In this document: positions 29,674 to 38,594 of the stretch, piece after piece | How the letters are laid out: each line of letters opens with the position of its first letter | How positions within the stretch are numbered: position 1 is the first letter of the stretch | The notes under the pieces: model-generated | Databases searched by the model: none | Seen by the model: the letters and a program-made list of their open reading frames with translations, nothing else | Told to the model about the DNA's origin: nothing | DNA from: Dyella sp. GSA-30 | Lineage (GTDB): Bacteria; Pseudomonadota; Gammaproteobacteria; Xanthomonadales; Rhodanobacteraceae | Assembly (NCBI RefSeq): GCF_027924605.1 | Contig: NZ_AP027042.1 | Span: 5,247,524 to 5,311,523 of the forward strand | DNA: 64,000 nucleotides | Direction: 5' to 3' | Program-made: the position numbers and the translations under genes

Positions 29674-31575
29674 GTGAGCACAGGTCAGGACACCTGGATC
29701 GGTCGTCTATGGCGGCGCACGTCGCTGATGCAGCGGCTGGCGTTCGTTGCGCTCGTCCCGACCCTGGTCACGGCCGTGTTCCTGGTCACGATGCTCACCC
29801 GCCACCAGCTCGCCTCGCTGCGCAGCATGGCGCAAAGCACCGCCGATACGATCGCCATCCAGACCGCTTCCGTTTGCGCCGATCCGCTACGCCAGATGCA
29901 GCGACGGGAGCTGGCGCGAATCGCCCAATCGATCGCCGAATTGCCGCACGTCGCGCATGTGCAGATTCGCGCGGCCGACGGGGAGATCGTTGCCGACGCC
30001 CAGGGTCGCGAGGATCGTGTGCGCAACGAAACCCTCACCGTCGTGCGCACGGTTGTCGATGGCGCGCTACCGGATCACCCGGTGATTGGCTCGGTGCTGG
30101 TCGATGTCAGTCTCAACGAAGCGATTGCCGCGCAACGATCCAGCCTGCGCAATGCCCTGATCGCATTGGTGCTCAGCCTGCTCGTCGCGGGCATTCTGGG
30201 CTGGCAGGCGGCCCGCTGGATCAGCGCACCGCTGCGCCGGCTGGCTGCAGCGGTGCATCAGCTGGGCCGCGGCGATCGCCGGGTGGAAGTCGAAGTCACC
30301 GACAGCACCGAGATCGGCGAACTGCAGCACGGCTTCAACAGCGCCGCTGCCGCCTTGTTCGACGTCCAACGCGGGATGGAACAGGAAATCGAGCACGCCA
30401 CCCTGGAGCTGGCGCGCAAGAATGCCGCGCTCGAAGCTGCCAGCGTGGCCAAGGCACGCTTTCTGGCCGCCGCTTCGCATGATCTGCGCCAACCCCTGTA
30501 TGCATTGACGCTGTTTTCGTCCTCGCTGGCCGTGGACGAACGCGATCCGGTACGACTGGACCGCATTGCACATATCCAGGAATGTGTCGAAGCGCTCGAT
30601 CACCTGTTCAGCGAATTGCTCGATCTGTCGCGCCTGGAAACCGGTGCAATGCAGCTGGAGATCACCGAGTTTCCGCTTGATCACGTCTTCGAAGAGGTCA
30701 GCCGAAACTTCCGCCTGATTGCCGAGCAACACGAGCTGCGACTGGTCATGCGCGCCACCCCATTGTGGGTACGCACGGATCGCACGATGCTCGCGCGCAT
30801 TCTCAACAACCTGGTCAGCAACGCCTTGCGCTATACCAGCCAGGGCGGTGTGCTCGTGGGCGCGCGAAAGCAACTCGATGGCACGGTACGCATCGACGTA
30901 TGGGACACCGGCAGCGGCATTGCCGAGGAACATCAGGTACGCGTTTTCGACGAGTTCTACCGCATCGACATGCACGGCCTGGGTGAGCACGATAGTGGAC
31001 CGCGTCGCGGCCTGGGCCTTGGCCTGGCAACCGTGCAGCGCCTGGCCGAATTGCTGGACACCCAGGTCACGCTCAAGTCGCGGGTCAATCGCGGCAGCGT
31101 TTTCAGTTTTCAGTTGCCCAGCGCACCGGCGCATCAGACCTTTCATCCGCTGGTCGAAGAACACCTGCTGGACGTATCGGGCATGCGCGTGCTGGTCATC
31201 GACGACGAACCGGCGATTCTCTCCGGCATCCGCTATCTGCTGCGCAGTTGGGGCTGCGACGTCGTGGTGGCCGAAGACCGGACCCAGGCGCTGGAAGTCG
31301 CCGATACCTGGTCTACCCCACCCGACCTGGTGATTTCCGACCTGCGCCTGCGCGAGGGGGAAAGCGGACTGGACGTACTGGCCGCACTCGATCGCCACTA
31401 CGGTCACGACACGCCAACGGCCTTTGCACGCCTTTTGATCACCGGCGAAACCCGCAGCGACCGGTTGCGCGAGATCATGGCGGCGAAGATTCCCGTGCTT
31501 TACAAACCCGTCTCGCCCGAGCAACTGCGCGAAGCGATGGCCATGTCGCGCACGCAGAGCCATTTGACGGCCTGA
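29674..31575 (+). CDS. Hybrid sensor histidine kinase with C-terminal receiver
   Basis: 633 residues. An N-terminal membrane helix (about 22-42), a periplasmic domain (43-160), a second helix (161-178), HAMP (about 180-235), a HisKA domain with the phospho-acceptor H269 in SHDLRQPLYAL, a HATPase domain (NNLVSNALRYTSQGG; DTGSGIAEEHQVRVFDEFYR; GLGLGLATVQRLAELL) and a receiver (D556 in LVISDLRL, acidic pair DDEP near 508). Start is GTG at 29674 after GGGGAAA. It faces the NarL-type regulator gene 200 bp downstream. The external signal is not readable. Confidence 0.9.
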   Translation: MSTGQDTWIGRLWRRTSLMQRLAFVALVPTLVTAVFLVTMLTRHQLASLRSMAQSTADTIAIQTASVCADPLRQMQRRELARIAQSIAELPHVAHVQIRAADGEIVADAQGREDRVRNETLTVVRTVVDGALPDHPVIGSVLVDVSLNEAIAAQRSSLRNALIALVLSLLVAGILGWQAARWISAPLRRLAAAVHQLGRGDRRVEVEVTDSTEIGELQHGFNSAAAALFDVQRGMEQEIEHATLELARKNAALEAASVAKARFLAAASHDLRQPLYALTLFSSSLAVDERDPVRLDRIAHIQECVEALDHLFSELLDLSRLETGAMQLEITEFPLDHVFEEVSRNFRLIAEQHELRLVMRATPLWVRTDRTMLARILNNLVSNALRYTSQGGVLVGARKQLDGTVRIDVWDTGSGIAEEHQVRVFDEFYRIDMHGLGEHDSGPRRGLGLGLATVQRLAELLDTQVTLKSRVNRGSVFSFQLPSAPAHQTFHPLVEEHLLDVSGMRVLVIDDEPAILSGIRYLLRSWGCDVVVAEDRTQALEVADTWSTPPDLVISDLRLREGESGLDVLAALDRHYGHDTPTAFARLLITGETRSDRLREIMAAKIPVLYKPVSPEQLREAMAMSRTQSHLTA

Positions 31576-31648
31576 TCGACGCATATGCCCCATGATCCGG
31601 CTCCGCCGGCAAATCCGCAGCGACAAGTGGAACCGAACGTTTGGATTC

Positions 31649-31681
31649 CCTAGGCCAAATGGTCGATAGCTAGGCCATTTG
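31649..31681. promoter_or_regulatory. Repeated operator-like element upstream of the response regulator
   Basis: TAGGCCA occurs twice as a direct repeat (31651-31657 and 31671-31677, 20 bp apart). CAAATGG/CCATTTG form an inverted pair (31656-31662 with 31675-31681). The 20-bp period is two helical turns, suggestive of a dimeric regulator site. Confidence 0.4.
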
Positions 31682-31776
31682 CCCATGTTCACGCAGCTTG
31701 CTGACATCGTTCGGTAAGGCTATGTTGCGCGGGTGGCCGGACGGGTTGTTAACCGTGGCGGGCTGCGGGGGACGAC

Positions 31777-32439
31777 ATGCGGATACTGATTGCCGATGAC
31801 CATCGACTGATTGTCGAAGGGGTCAAGCTCAAGCTAGCCGAGCTTGGGCCCGATACTGAGTTCTCGATCGCCAAGGACGTGAAGGAACTGCGCGAGGCTC
31901 TACACAACGAACCCGCGCCCGCACTGGCGATCGTCGACCTGGCCATGCCGGGGTCGCACGGCCATGCCCATCTGGCCGAAACCATCGAAAGCCTGCCCGG
32001 CGTACCGGTGATTGTGTTGTCCGGGTCGGAAGACCCTTCGCTGATGAAAGACCTGCTCTCCATCGGCGTGCAAGGCTTTATTCCCAAGGCGTACTCGCCG
32101 GATGTGATGCTGTCGGCGGTAAGGCTGGTGCTCTCCGGCGGCGTCTATGTGCCGCCGATGATGCTGGACGAATCCGGCGAAGTGGCCCAGCCGCCACCGG
32201 TCGTCTCACCGCAGAGCGATGCGGCCAGCCTGGAAGAGCGCCTGCGCCAGCTGCTGACCGACCGCCAGATCGACGTGCTTTGGCTGCTCTCGCAAGGCAA
32301 GCCGAACAAGGTGATCGCACGCGACCTGGGCATCAGCGAAGGCACCGTGAAGATTCACCTGGCGGCGATTTTCCGTGCATTGAACGTGCGCAACCGGGTC
32401 GAGGCGGTGGTAGCGTCCCGTCGATTGGCAGGACCCTAG
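31777..32439 (+). CDS. NarL/LuxR-type response regulator
   Basis: 220 residues. The receiver has DDH at residues 8-10, the phospho-acceptor D54 in IVDLAMPG, the switch residue region VLSGS and K103 in FIPKAYS. A Pro/Ser-rich linker (VAQPPPVVSPQSD) leads to a LuxR-type helix-turn-helix (LTDRQIDVLWLLSQGKPNKVIARDLGISEGTVKIHLAAIFRAL). Flanking kinases carry HisKA domains rather than the HisKA_3 type usual for NarL regulators. The downstream PhnD-like gene starts 114 bp after the stop. Confidence 0.93.
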   Translation: MRILIADDHRLIVEGVKLKLAELGPDTEFSIAKDVKELREALHNEPAPALAIVDLAMPGSHGHAHLAETIESLPGVPVIVLSGSEDPSLMKDLLSIGVQGFIPKAYSPDVMLSAVRLVLSGGVYVPPMMLDESGEVAQPPPVVSPQSDAASLEERLRQLLTDRQIDVLWLLSQGKPNKVIARDLGISEGTVKIHLAAIFRALNVRNRVEAVVASRRLAGP

Positions 32440-32553
32440 CCTTTCGTTGCAAACGGTTTGTCACCCAAGTGGCGCCGCGGCGGCGTATGCTCCGTCGACG
32501 GCAGGAATGTAGAGCCACGACAGCGCCCAAGGATTGCAGGGGAGTCGAACACG

Positions 32554-33624
32554 TTGCGCAACGAACGCATCAACGCAGGGGCTTATCCGGGCTCGCCCAG
32601 AGCGTGGTTGGCCTGCCTGTTGCTCATCTTGCTATGCCTTTCCGTCTCCCCGACCAGGGCCGCGGACAAGACACCACAGCCCCTGACCTTTGGCGTGCTG
32701 CCCATGGGCGGCCCCTCCGAATCGCTGGAGGCGTGGCGGCCCATGCTCGACGACATGAGCCATGCCTTGCAGCGACCGATCCGCAGCGTTTCGGTCAGCA
32801 CCTATGAGGGCCTTGCCCAGGCACTGACCGAACAGCGCATCGACTATGCCTTCGTCTCCGGCCGGCTGGCCTTGCAGGCGGTGACGCAAGATCGCATGCA
32901 GGTTGTGGCGCAACTTACCCGTGGCGACGGCACGCTCGGCTACTACTCCGTCCTGATCGTGGAGAAAGACTCCCCGATCCATAAACTCGACGACATCTTT
33001 TCCAAGCCGGGCCATTGGCGCTATGCGCGTGGCGAAGCCCTGTCGGTGTCCGGTTATCTGGTACCGGAAACACAGCTCTTTGCCAGCCGCAAGCTCGATT
33101 CGGATACGTTTTTTTCCAACGTCCTGATCGACAACCATCAGAACAACGCCTTGGCCGTGGTCAACGGCGAGGCCGACCTGGCGACCAACAACACCGCCGA
33201 CCTCGAACGCTTCGCCAAGCACTTCCCCGACCAGTACGCTCGCCTGCGCGTGATATGGAAATCGTCGCTGATTCCGCACGCCGTGATTATCGTGCGCACC
33301 GATCTGCCGGCCGATCTGCGCGACCGCGTGACGCAATTCCTGATCAGCTACGGAAAGGGACGCAATGCCCCACAAGAAGTGGCCAAGCTGCAGCTGATCC
33401 ACGATATCAGCGGCTTCCGCCCCGCCGGCAACGATGTACTCACGTCATTTGCCGATATCGATTACACGCTGGACCAGCGACGCGCCCTGAGTGCGCAATG
33501 GGTCAACAACGAGGCGATGAAAGCGCGACTGCAGAAGATCGAAGCGGCGCACGAGCTGCTGATCAACCAGTTGAAGAGCAATCGCCCGCTGAACCTGGCC
33601 GCACATACCGACGGCACACCTTAA
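32554..33624 (+). CDS. PhnD-like periplasmic phosphate/phosphonate-type binding protein
   Basis: 356 residues. TTG at 32554 was chosen because AGGGGAG lies 9 bp upstream and a signal peptide follows at once (LACLLLILLCLSVSPTRAAD). The mature part is a two-lobed binding protein of the phosphate/phosphite/phosphonate family (FGVLPMGGPSESLEAWRPMLDDMSHAL; STYEGLAQALTEQRIDYAFVSG; NVLIDNHQNNALAVVNGEADLATNN). A charged helical tail follows (MKARLQKIEAAHELLINQLK). No ABC permease or ATPase gene is beside it; histidine kinases are, so it probably works as a ligand-sensing partner for a kinase rather than in uptake. Confidence 0.85.
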   Translation: MRNERINAGAYPGSPRAWLACLLLILLCLSVSPTRAADKTPQPLTFGVLPMGGPSESLEAWRPMLDDMSHALQRPIRSVSVSTYEGLAQALTEQRIDYAFVSGRLALQAVTQDRMQVVAQLTRGDGTLGYYSVLIVEKDSPIHKLDDIFSKPGHWRYARGEALSVSGYLVPETQLFASRKLDSDTFFSNVLIDNHQNNALAVVNGEADLATNNTADLERFAKHFPDQYARLRVIWKSSLIPHAVIIVRTDLPADLRDRVTQFLISYGKGRNAPQEVAKLQLIHDISGFRPAGNDVLTSFADIDYTLDQRRALSAQWVNNEAMKARLQKIEAAHELLINQLKSNRPLNLAAHTDGTP

Positions 33625-33915
33625 GCTATCCCGACAGCCCGCCGTCGCGAGCAAAGAAAACCGCCGCAGGCAGCTTTCTGCACAAAAGAGCGACCTATGC
33701 CATTCGCCATAGGCCGCCGCAGAATAGTACGAACTGTGTATCGAATAGCCCTTCACACTTCTCTAGAGTGAAGCTTGGGCAAACGATTGCCCGGTCTCCG
33801 GCTTTCCTACTCGCACAGACTCCGATGCCATGCAGCGCTTCTTAAGACATCTTGCCAAGGCGTCGCGGGTCGGTATGGGCCGAACTATTCCATGTGACCG
33901 CGAAAAGGCGGAATC
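33625..33915. other. Intergenic region with two hairpins, no gene seen
   Basis: 291 bp between the binding protein and the second kinase. It holds two adjacent 6-bp hairpins (CTTCAC/GTGAAG at 33751-33773; GGGCAA/TTGCCC at 33777-33792). No T tract follows, so their role, terminator or leader structure, is unclear. Confidence 0.4.
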
Positions 33916-35358
33916 ATGAAGCGCTCGCCGGACGGACTGCTGCCGCGCTTGCTGATCGATGCCATTCTGCCCTGTGCCCTCGCCGCCCTGGTACTGACCG
34001 CAGCATTGACCGTGCAACGCGCCTCCCTGCTTGCCGAACGGCAACGCAGCGGCATCAGTTTGCAACTCGAACGCCTCAGCTCGGCGCTAGCCTGGGAAAG
34101 TGCGCCCCCGCAGCACATCCTGGATAACGGCCTGCGCGACGGTGCATCTGAAAGCATCCGTTACCTCGAACTGCGACTCGCCGACGGGCGGCTTTACGGC
34201 GCGGGTGAGAGCGACGCGCAGAGCTTGCAGATTTACGCACGCGCGCTGCCCACACCGCCGTTGCAGGCAGTGGCCACCATCACAATGCAGGTCGATCCCT
34301 GGCCATTGCGACGTGCGCAATGGTTGACCGGTGCCGGCGGCCTGCTGTGCGCCATCGGTATCGCCGTGCTGGCCTGGCTGGCCCGCTGGTCCTTGCGGCG
34401 ACGTATCGTCGATCCGCTCGATCGTCTGCAGCATGCGCTGGACGACCTGCTGCCACGTCGCGACGAACGGGCCGCTGCCGAACAGATGTCCGGCAACGAA
34501 CTCGAACGCCTGCATGCATCATTGACCCGAATCGACAGCGCGCTGACTACGCAGCGCCGCGATCTGGTCGCCATCCGCCGTAGCAGCTCCCTGCAGGCGG
34601 TCCGGCAACAACGTGAGGCGCAGGCCCTGACACGTAGCAAATCGCATTTTGTCGCACTGGTCGGCCATCACTTCCGCCAGCCGCTGCAAGCCCTGCAACT
34701 GTTTACCGCTTTCCTGCACCTGGGCAGCGACAACGAACAACAATCGGTACTCGGGCAGATGCGCAACAGCATCGGTTCGATGACGCGCCTGCTCGACGCG
34801 CTGCTAGAAATCTCGCGGCTCGACGCCGGCGTGGTCAGCAGCAAGCCGGTACCGTTCGCCGCCGCCGAACTGTTCATGCACGACCGCCAGAGCCTCAACG
34901 AAACGGCCTTGAGGCAGCGCGCCATCCTCGTCTGGCGAGGCGGCCACCATCGCCTGCATGCCGATGCCGAACTCTGTGCCCGTCTGCTGCAACAATTGGT
35001 CAACAACGCATTGGCAAACGCACCGAACGGCCGCGTCCTCGTCGCGGCACGTCGCCGCGGCGAAAACATCCGTATCGAGGTACGCGATAACGGCCCCGGC
35101 ATTGCCGCCGCCGAACACCAACGCATCTTCGAAGAATTCGTCCGCCTGGATGGCGACGAAGGTGATGCTCACGAAGGCTATGGCCTGGGCCTTTCCATCG
35201 CCGAACGCCTCGCGCAGATTCTGCAGACCCATGTCGGCCTGCGCTCCGAACCCGGTCACGGCAGTACCTTCTGGTTCGAGGTACCGAGATCGACCATCGC
35301 CGGACACAACCATCAGCAGCATGAAACGATGCCCGAGGCCTGGCGGCACGCTAGCTGA
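33916..35358 (+). CDS. Membrane sensor histidine kinase with altered H-box
   Basis: 480 residues. Two membrane helices (about 13-33 and 138-156) bound a small periplasmic domain; a HAMP-like linker, HisKA and HATPase domains follow (NNALANAPNGRVLVAARRRGE; DNGPGIAAAEHQRIFEEF; GYGLGLSIAERLAQIL). The H-box reads GHHFRQPLQAL, so the acceptor is H251 and the residue after it is His252, instead of the acidic residue found in SHD/SHE kinases. ATG 33916 follows AAGGCGG. No receiver of its own; the nearest regulator is the NarL-type protein at 31.8 kb. Confidence 0.9.
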   Translation: MKRSPDGLLPRLLIDAILPCALAALVLTAALTVQRASLLAERQRSGISLQLERLSSALAWESAPPQHILDNGLRDGASESIRYLELRLADGRLYGAGESDAQSLQIYARALPTPPLQAVATITMQVDPWPLRRAQWLTGAGGLLCAIGIAVLAWLARWSLRRRIVDPLDRLQHALDDLLPRRDERAAAEQMSGNELERLHASLTRIDSALTTQRRDLVAIRRSSSLQAVRQQREAQALTRSKSHFVALVGHHFRQPLQALQLFTAFLHLGSDNEQQSVLGQMRNSIGSMTRLLDALLEISRLDAGVVSSKPVPFAAAELFMHDRQSLNETALRQRAILVWRGGHHRLHADAELCARLLQQLVNNALANAPNGRVLVAARRRGENIRIEVRDNGPGIAAAEHQRIFEEFVRLDGDEGDAHEGYGLGLSIAERLAQILQTHVGLRSEPGHGSTFWFEVPRSTIAGHNHQQHETMPEAWRHAS

Positions 35359-35454
35359 CACCGGCACAAAAAAGATCCACAGCTGCGTGACGCAGCACAC
35401 GCTAGAACCTTGGTCTTTCACGGACCGCATAGGGGTGCGCGCGACGCCGTGATT

Positions 35455-35487
35455 GGCCGAGACGGTGACCAGGCCACCGTCTCGGCC
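35455..35487. terminator. Bidirectional hairpin between convergent genes
   Basis: Perfect 13-bp stem (35455-35467 with 35475-35487), 7-nt loop, between the kinase stop at 35358 and the hydrolase stop at 35494. There is no strong T tract on either side. Confidence 0.6.
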
Positions 35488-35493
35488 GATCGG

Positions 35494-36321
35494 TCAGGCA
35501 AAGAAGTCGAGAGCCTGCTGCAGAAAAGCGGCGTGATACTGGAAAATCCCACCGTGGCTGGCATCCGGAAAAATACTGAGCTGCGCATTGGGGAGCCGGC
35601 GCGCCAACTCGAACGAATTGATCGTCGGCGCCATCACGTCATCGTCGCCGTTGGCAACGAGAACGGGATGATGGATCTCACTCAGCTTGGATGGGTCGCC
35701 TTGTCCCCAGGCATGAATGGCCGTCAGCTGAGCATGAATGCTTTCGTTGCTTATCGCGGCATCCCGATCTTCCGTGCGCATACTCAAGCGAGCGAGGAAC
35801 GCATTGGCCGCGGCTTGACCATGGTCGGTTTGCGTGAAGAACAAGAAGTGCTTCGGATGTTTACCCGAGGCGGCGGCCTTGGCCACGCCGTCTTGCAGGA
35901 CGGCGCCCATGTTCGAGATACCTTCACCACCCGCAGGGCCGGATCCGGCGATGATGAGCTTGCGAACGAGGTCAGGCTCCTCCTGCGCTATCACTTGAGC
36001 GATGAAGCCGCCCAACGAGAAGCCGAGCAGATCGACCTTGCTCAGGCCTAACGCGCGAATGAAGGCAATCGCATCGCGCGCCATCTCTTGGACCGACGTG
36101 GGCGTCGTGCCGCCGGACCGGCCCACGCCACGATTGTCGAATGCGATGACATGATGACTGGCTGCCAGTCCATTGACGACAGCGGGATCCCAGTCGTCGA
36201 GTACGGCTGTCAGGTGATGAAGAAGGATGATCGACACACCTCCCTTGATGCCGGCTTCCCGGTAGGCGAACGGTGTTCCGTTGACGTCGATCGTCGTGGT
36301 TAAAGCATGTTCGAGATTCAT
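35494..36321 (-). CDS. Alpha/beta hydrolase
   Basis: 275 residues, no signal peptide. The oxyanion region LLHHLTAVLDDWDP, the strand AFDNRGVGRSGG and the nucleophile elbow GFSLGG (S about 99) match soluble alpha/beta hydrolases of the epoxide hydrolase/haloperoxidase-like group. The Asp (NGDDD) and His (DASHGG) of the triad are present near the C-terminus. The specific ester or amide is unknown. It follows the AhpD-like gene by 90 bp in the same direction, and a hydrolase with a CMD-fold protein is a recurrent small detoxification unit. Confidence 0.88.
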   Translation of the reverse strand: MNLEHALTTTIDVNGTPFAYREAGIKGGVSIILLHHLTAVLDDWDPAVVNGLAASHHVIAFDNRGVGRSGGTTPTSVQEMARDAIAFIRALGLSKVDLLGFSLGGFIAQVIAQEEPDLVRKLIIAGSGPAGGEGISNMGAVLQDGVAKAAASGKHPKHFLFFTQTDHGQAAANAFLARLSMRTEDRDAAISNESIHAQLTAIHAWGQGDPSKLSEIHHPVLVANGDDDVMAPTINSFELARRLPNAQLSIFPDASHGGIFQYHAAFLQQALDFFA

Positions 36322-36410
36322 GACTATGTTCCTTTCGATGGGGTTATACGTTTTCAGAGTGCTCGCGATTGGCGTGGCGAAGGCTCGCCCGCTGCTCTCA
36401 CGGCGCCCGC

Positions 36411-36947
36411 TCAGCCCGCTGGCGGAAAATCAAGTGGCGTGCCGTTGACGCGATTGAAGAGGTTGGTGAAGGTGATGCTCGTGACGGCGAGCATCACATC
36501 GACGAGCTGCGCATCGGTGTAACCGGCGCTGCGAACATTTCCGAGTACGCCGGCGGGGACGGTGCCGCGAGTCTCGACAAGCGCCCGCGTAAAGGACGAC
36601 AGCGCATCGAGCTTGGCATCCCCCGTTGCTTGCCCGCGCCGCAGCGCCGATATCGCAGCGGCATCCAAACCCTGCATCTTCCCTATCATCGTGTGGGCGG
36701 CAAGGCAGTATTCGCAGTTGGCGACATCGCTCACGACGAGTTTGACGGCCTCTACCTCACGACCGGTCAAGCTGCTTTTCTTGAGTGCGGCATCGAGATT
36801 GAGCGCCGCTTCCAGTGCGTGCGGACTATTGCTGCCGATACCCACATAGGCATTGGGCACCATGCCTACAGCAGCCTTGATCGCAGCGAAGATTTGGGCA
36901 GCATGACCGGTCGATTCGGCGACAGGAACGAAATGAAGGTTGTTCAT
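36411..36947 (-). CDS. Carboxymuconolactone decarboxylase / AhpD-like protein
   Basis: 178 residues from ATG 36947 (MNNLHFVPVAES). It has the AhpD-type redox motif CEYCLAAH at about residue 78, which in this fold gives alkylhydroperoxidase-like activity, with the conserved His downstream. GGAGAATCC precedes the start codon. It probably acts with the downstream hydrolase. Whether it reduces peroxides or is a catalytic-decarboxylase relative cannot be settled by reading. Confidence 0.87.
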   Translation of the reverse strand: MNNLHFVPVAESTGHAAQIFAAIKAAVGMVPNAYVGIGSNSPHALEAALNLDAALKKSSLTGREVEAVKLVVSDVANCEYCLAAHTMIGKMQGLDAAAISALRRGQATGDAKLDALSSFTRALVETRGTVPAGVLGNVRSAGYTDAQLVDVMLAVTSITFTNLFNRVNGTPLDFPPAG

Positions 36948-37590
36948 AAGGATTCTCCGGATCACATCAGGGACGTTTGGTTTCACGAAGCACCGGTGTG
37001 GCGGCCACCCTCTTTCGCCATCTCTGCCGTTTTTCCGCAGTCATTGCAGAAAATCCTAAAATCGTCACATGGAGAGCAGAAAAACGGCTGACGGCGACAC
37101 ATTTGCCTCAAATATCAAGCCCGGTGCTGACGGGGTGATGCAAATGTTAGGAGTCGAGGCAATGCCTGACCATGTTGTCGAACCCTGATTTCATGCCCTG
37201 GAATCCGAGCATGCGTATCCTTGCGAAGCAGCTCCGCAATGGCGCTTGCCCATTGCGGCCGATCCGGCTGCGTAGCGGCGGAATGAGAGTTATCGGAGCG
37301 GCGTAGCGCGTTGGCCATGCCTTAGACGCGGCGTCTTGCCGTGCATTCAAGGTGCAAGTCGGTTACGCCCCAAGTGAATCGCCCAAGCCAAGGGGAATGA
37401 CTCAATAGCCCGCGTAAATCGAGCGCGATACTCTTGCCGACGTGGAGGCATCCCTGTCGAGCACCGCCAATCGAGTTGGCGGCGCTTGCAGCGTGGAAGC
37501 GGTCGGAATCGAGAAGCCCTGACGAAGCCAGGGCTAAATACAGGCGACCTGCAGGAAACCCGGAATGAGTTTAAGTCGCCGATTTTTTAT
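36948..37590. other. 643-bp region without a convincing gene
   Basis: Open frames of 60-70 codons at 37115-37350 on the minus strand overlap each other and show no domain, ribosome site or codon bias. Two short hairpins are present: a 7-bp stem at 37464-37482 and a 6-bp stem at 37515-37535. The region lies upstream of the AhpD-like gene, whose promoter it should contain, and just past the 3' end of tRNA-Lys. It could be a decayed insertion beside the tRNA, but no direct repeat of the tRNA end was seen. Confidence 0.4.
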
Positions 37591-37666
37591 TGGTGGGCCG
37601 TGATGGATTCGAACCATCGACCAACGGATTAAAAGTCCGCTGCTCTACCAACTGAGCTAACGGCCC
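37591..37666 (-). tRNA. tRNA-Lys (anticodon TTT)
   Basis: 76 nt with encoded CCA. The acceptor stem GGGCCGT pairs with ACGGCCC. The D-loop (AGCTCAGTTGGTAGAGC), the anticodon loop CTTTTAA with TTT at 37631-37633, and the T-arm GGTTCGAATCC are all readable. It is the last gene of the leftward Tol/Que block. Confidence 0.97.
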
Positions 37667-37734
37667 GGAACGTAGTGAGCCCGCAATTTTATGGGCTATG
37701 CCGCTTTGGCACAAGCTCCAAGGCGGACCAAGGC

Positions 37735-38430
37735 TTAGACGTAGCGCGTCGGGTCGGGCAGACCGGCATCGCGGAAGCCCTGGGCACGTAGCCGGCATGC
37801 GTCGCAATGGCCGCATGCGCGGCCCTGGGCGTCGGCCTGATAGCAGCTGACGGTCTGGGCAAAGTCGATGTCCAGGCGTGCGCCTTCGCGCGCGATATCG
37901 GCCTTGCTCATCTTCATCAGCGGCGCATGGATACGAATGCCGGCACCCTCGACGCCCGCCTTGGTCGCCACATTGGCGAGCTGCTCGAAGGCTTCGATAA
38001 AGGCGGGGCGGCAGTCGGGATAGCCGGAATAATCCACCGCGTTGACGCCGCACCAGATATCGCTCGAACCGAGCACCTCGGCCCAGCCCAGCGCGATCGA
38101 CAGCATGATGGTGTTACGCGCCGGCACGTAGGTCACGGGAATCGTTGCGGCGTCGGCCTGCTGGTCCGTATCCAGCGGCACATCGATGTCGGCGGTAAGC
38201 GCCGAGCCGCCGATCGAGCGCAGATCCACCGTCACCGTCTTGTGCGCCACCGCGCCCAGCAGGCGCGACACGCGCTCGGAGGCTTCCAGCTCCGCGCTAT
38301 GACGCTGTCCATACGCCACGCTCAACGCATACACGTCGTAGCCCTGTTCGCGCGCGATGGCGATGGTGACAGCGGAGTCCATGCCGCCGGAAACGAGGAT
38401 GACGGCTTTTTTGCGTTCGGATGTAGTCAT
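37735..38430 (-). CDS. queC: 7-cyano-7-deazaguanine synthase
   Basis: 231 residues. It converts 7-carboxy-7-deazaguanine to preQ0 with ATP and ammonia, a step in queuosine synthesis. The ATP pyrophosphatase loop SGGMDSAV, the [18 protein letters not shown] block and the zinc cluster [10 protein letters not shown] plus the upstream SCYQ Cys are present. It is downstream of queE, separated by 165 bp of structured repeat. Confidence 0.97.
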   Translation of the reverse strand: MTTSERKKAVILVSGGMDSAVTIAIAREQGYDVYALSVAYGQRHSAELEASERVSRLLGAVAHKTVTVDLRSIGGSALTADIDVPLDTDQQADAATIPVTYVPARNTIMLSIALGWAEVLGSSDIWCGVNAVDYSGYPDCRPAFIEAFEQLANVATKAGVEGAGIRIHAPLMKMSKADIAREGARLDIDFAQTVSCYQADAQGRACGHCDACRLRAQGFRDAGLPDPTRYV

Positions 38431-38475
38431 GGCTTTTGTTGGTAAGCGTGGGGTCGGCGGATATGCCGCCTATTT

Positions 38476-38590
38476 AGGAGTGAGTGGTCAGGAGTAAGGA
38501 GTGAGAGATAAAGAGCGTCGCCAGGATTCGAGCTTTTGATTTCTCTCACTCCTCACTCCCAACAGGCGCCGCAGGCGCCGACTCACTCCT
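38476..38590. repeat. Nested inverted repeat between queE and queC
   Basis: Outer arms AGGAGTGAGT (38476-38485) and ACTCACTCCT (38581-38590) pair perfectly. Inner arms of 18 nt (around 38500-38518 and 38542-38559) pair with one mismatch. The GGAGTGAG unit is also repeated directly. The transcript from queE to queC would fold here into a long stem. Confidence 0.7.
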
Positions 38591-38594
38591 GCCT

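Noticed and set aside
37115-37350. Two overlapping short minus-strand frames in the gap before tRNA-Lys
   Set aside because: They overlap in different frames, carry no domain and have no ribosome site.
37566-37666. tRNA-Lys 3' end as an integration (att) site
   Set aside because: No integrase gene and no direct repeat of the tRNA 3' end were found within the window.
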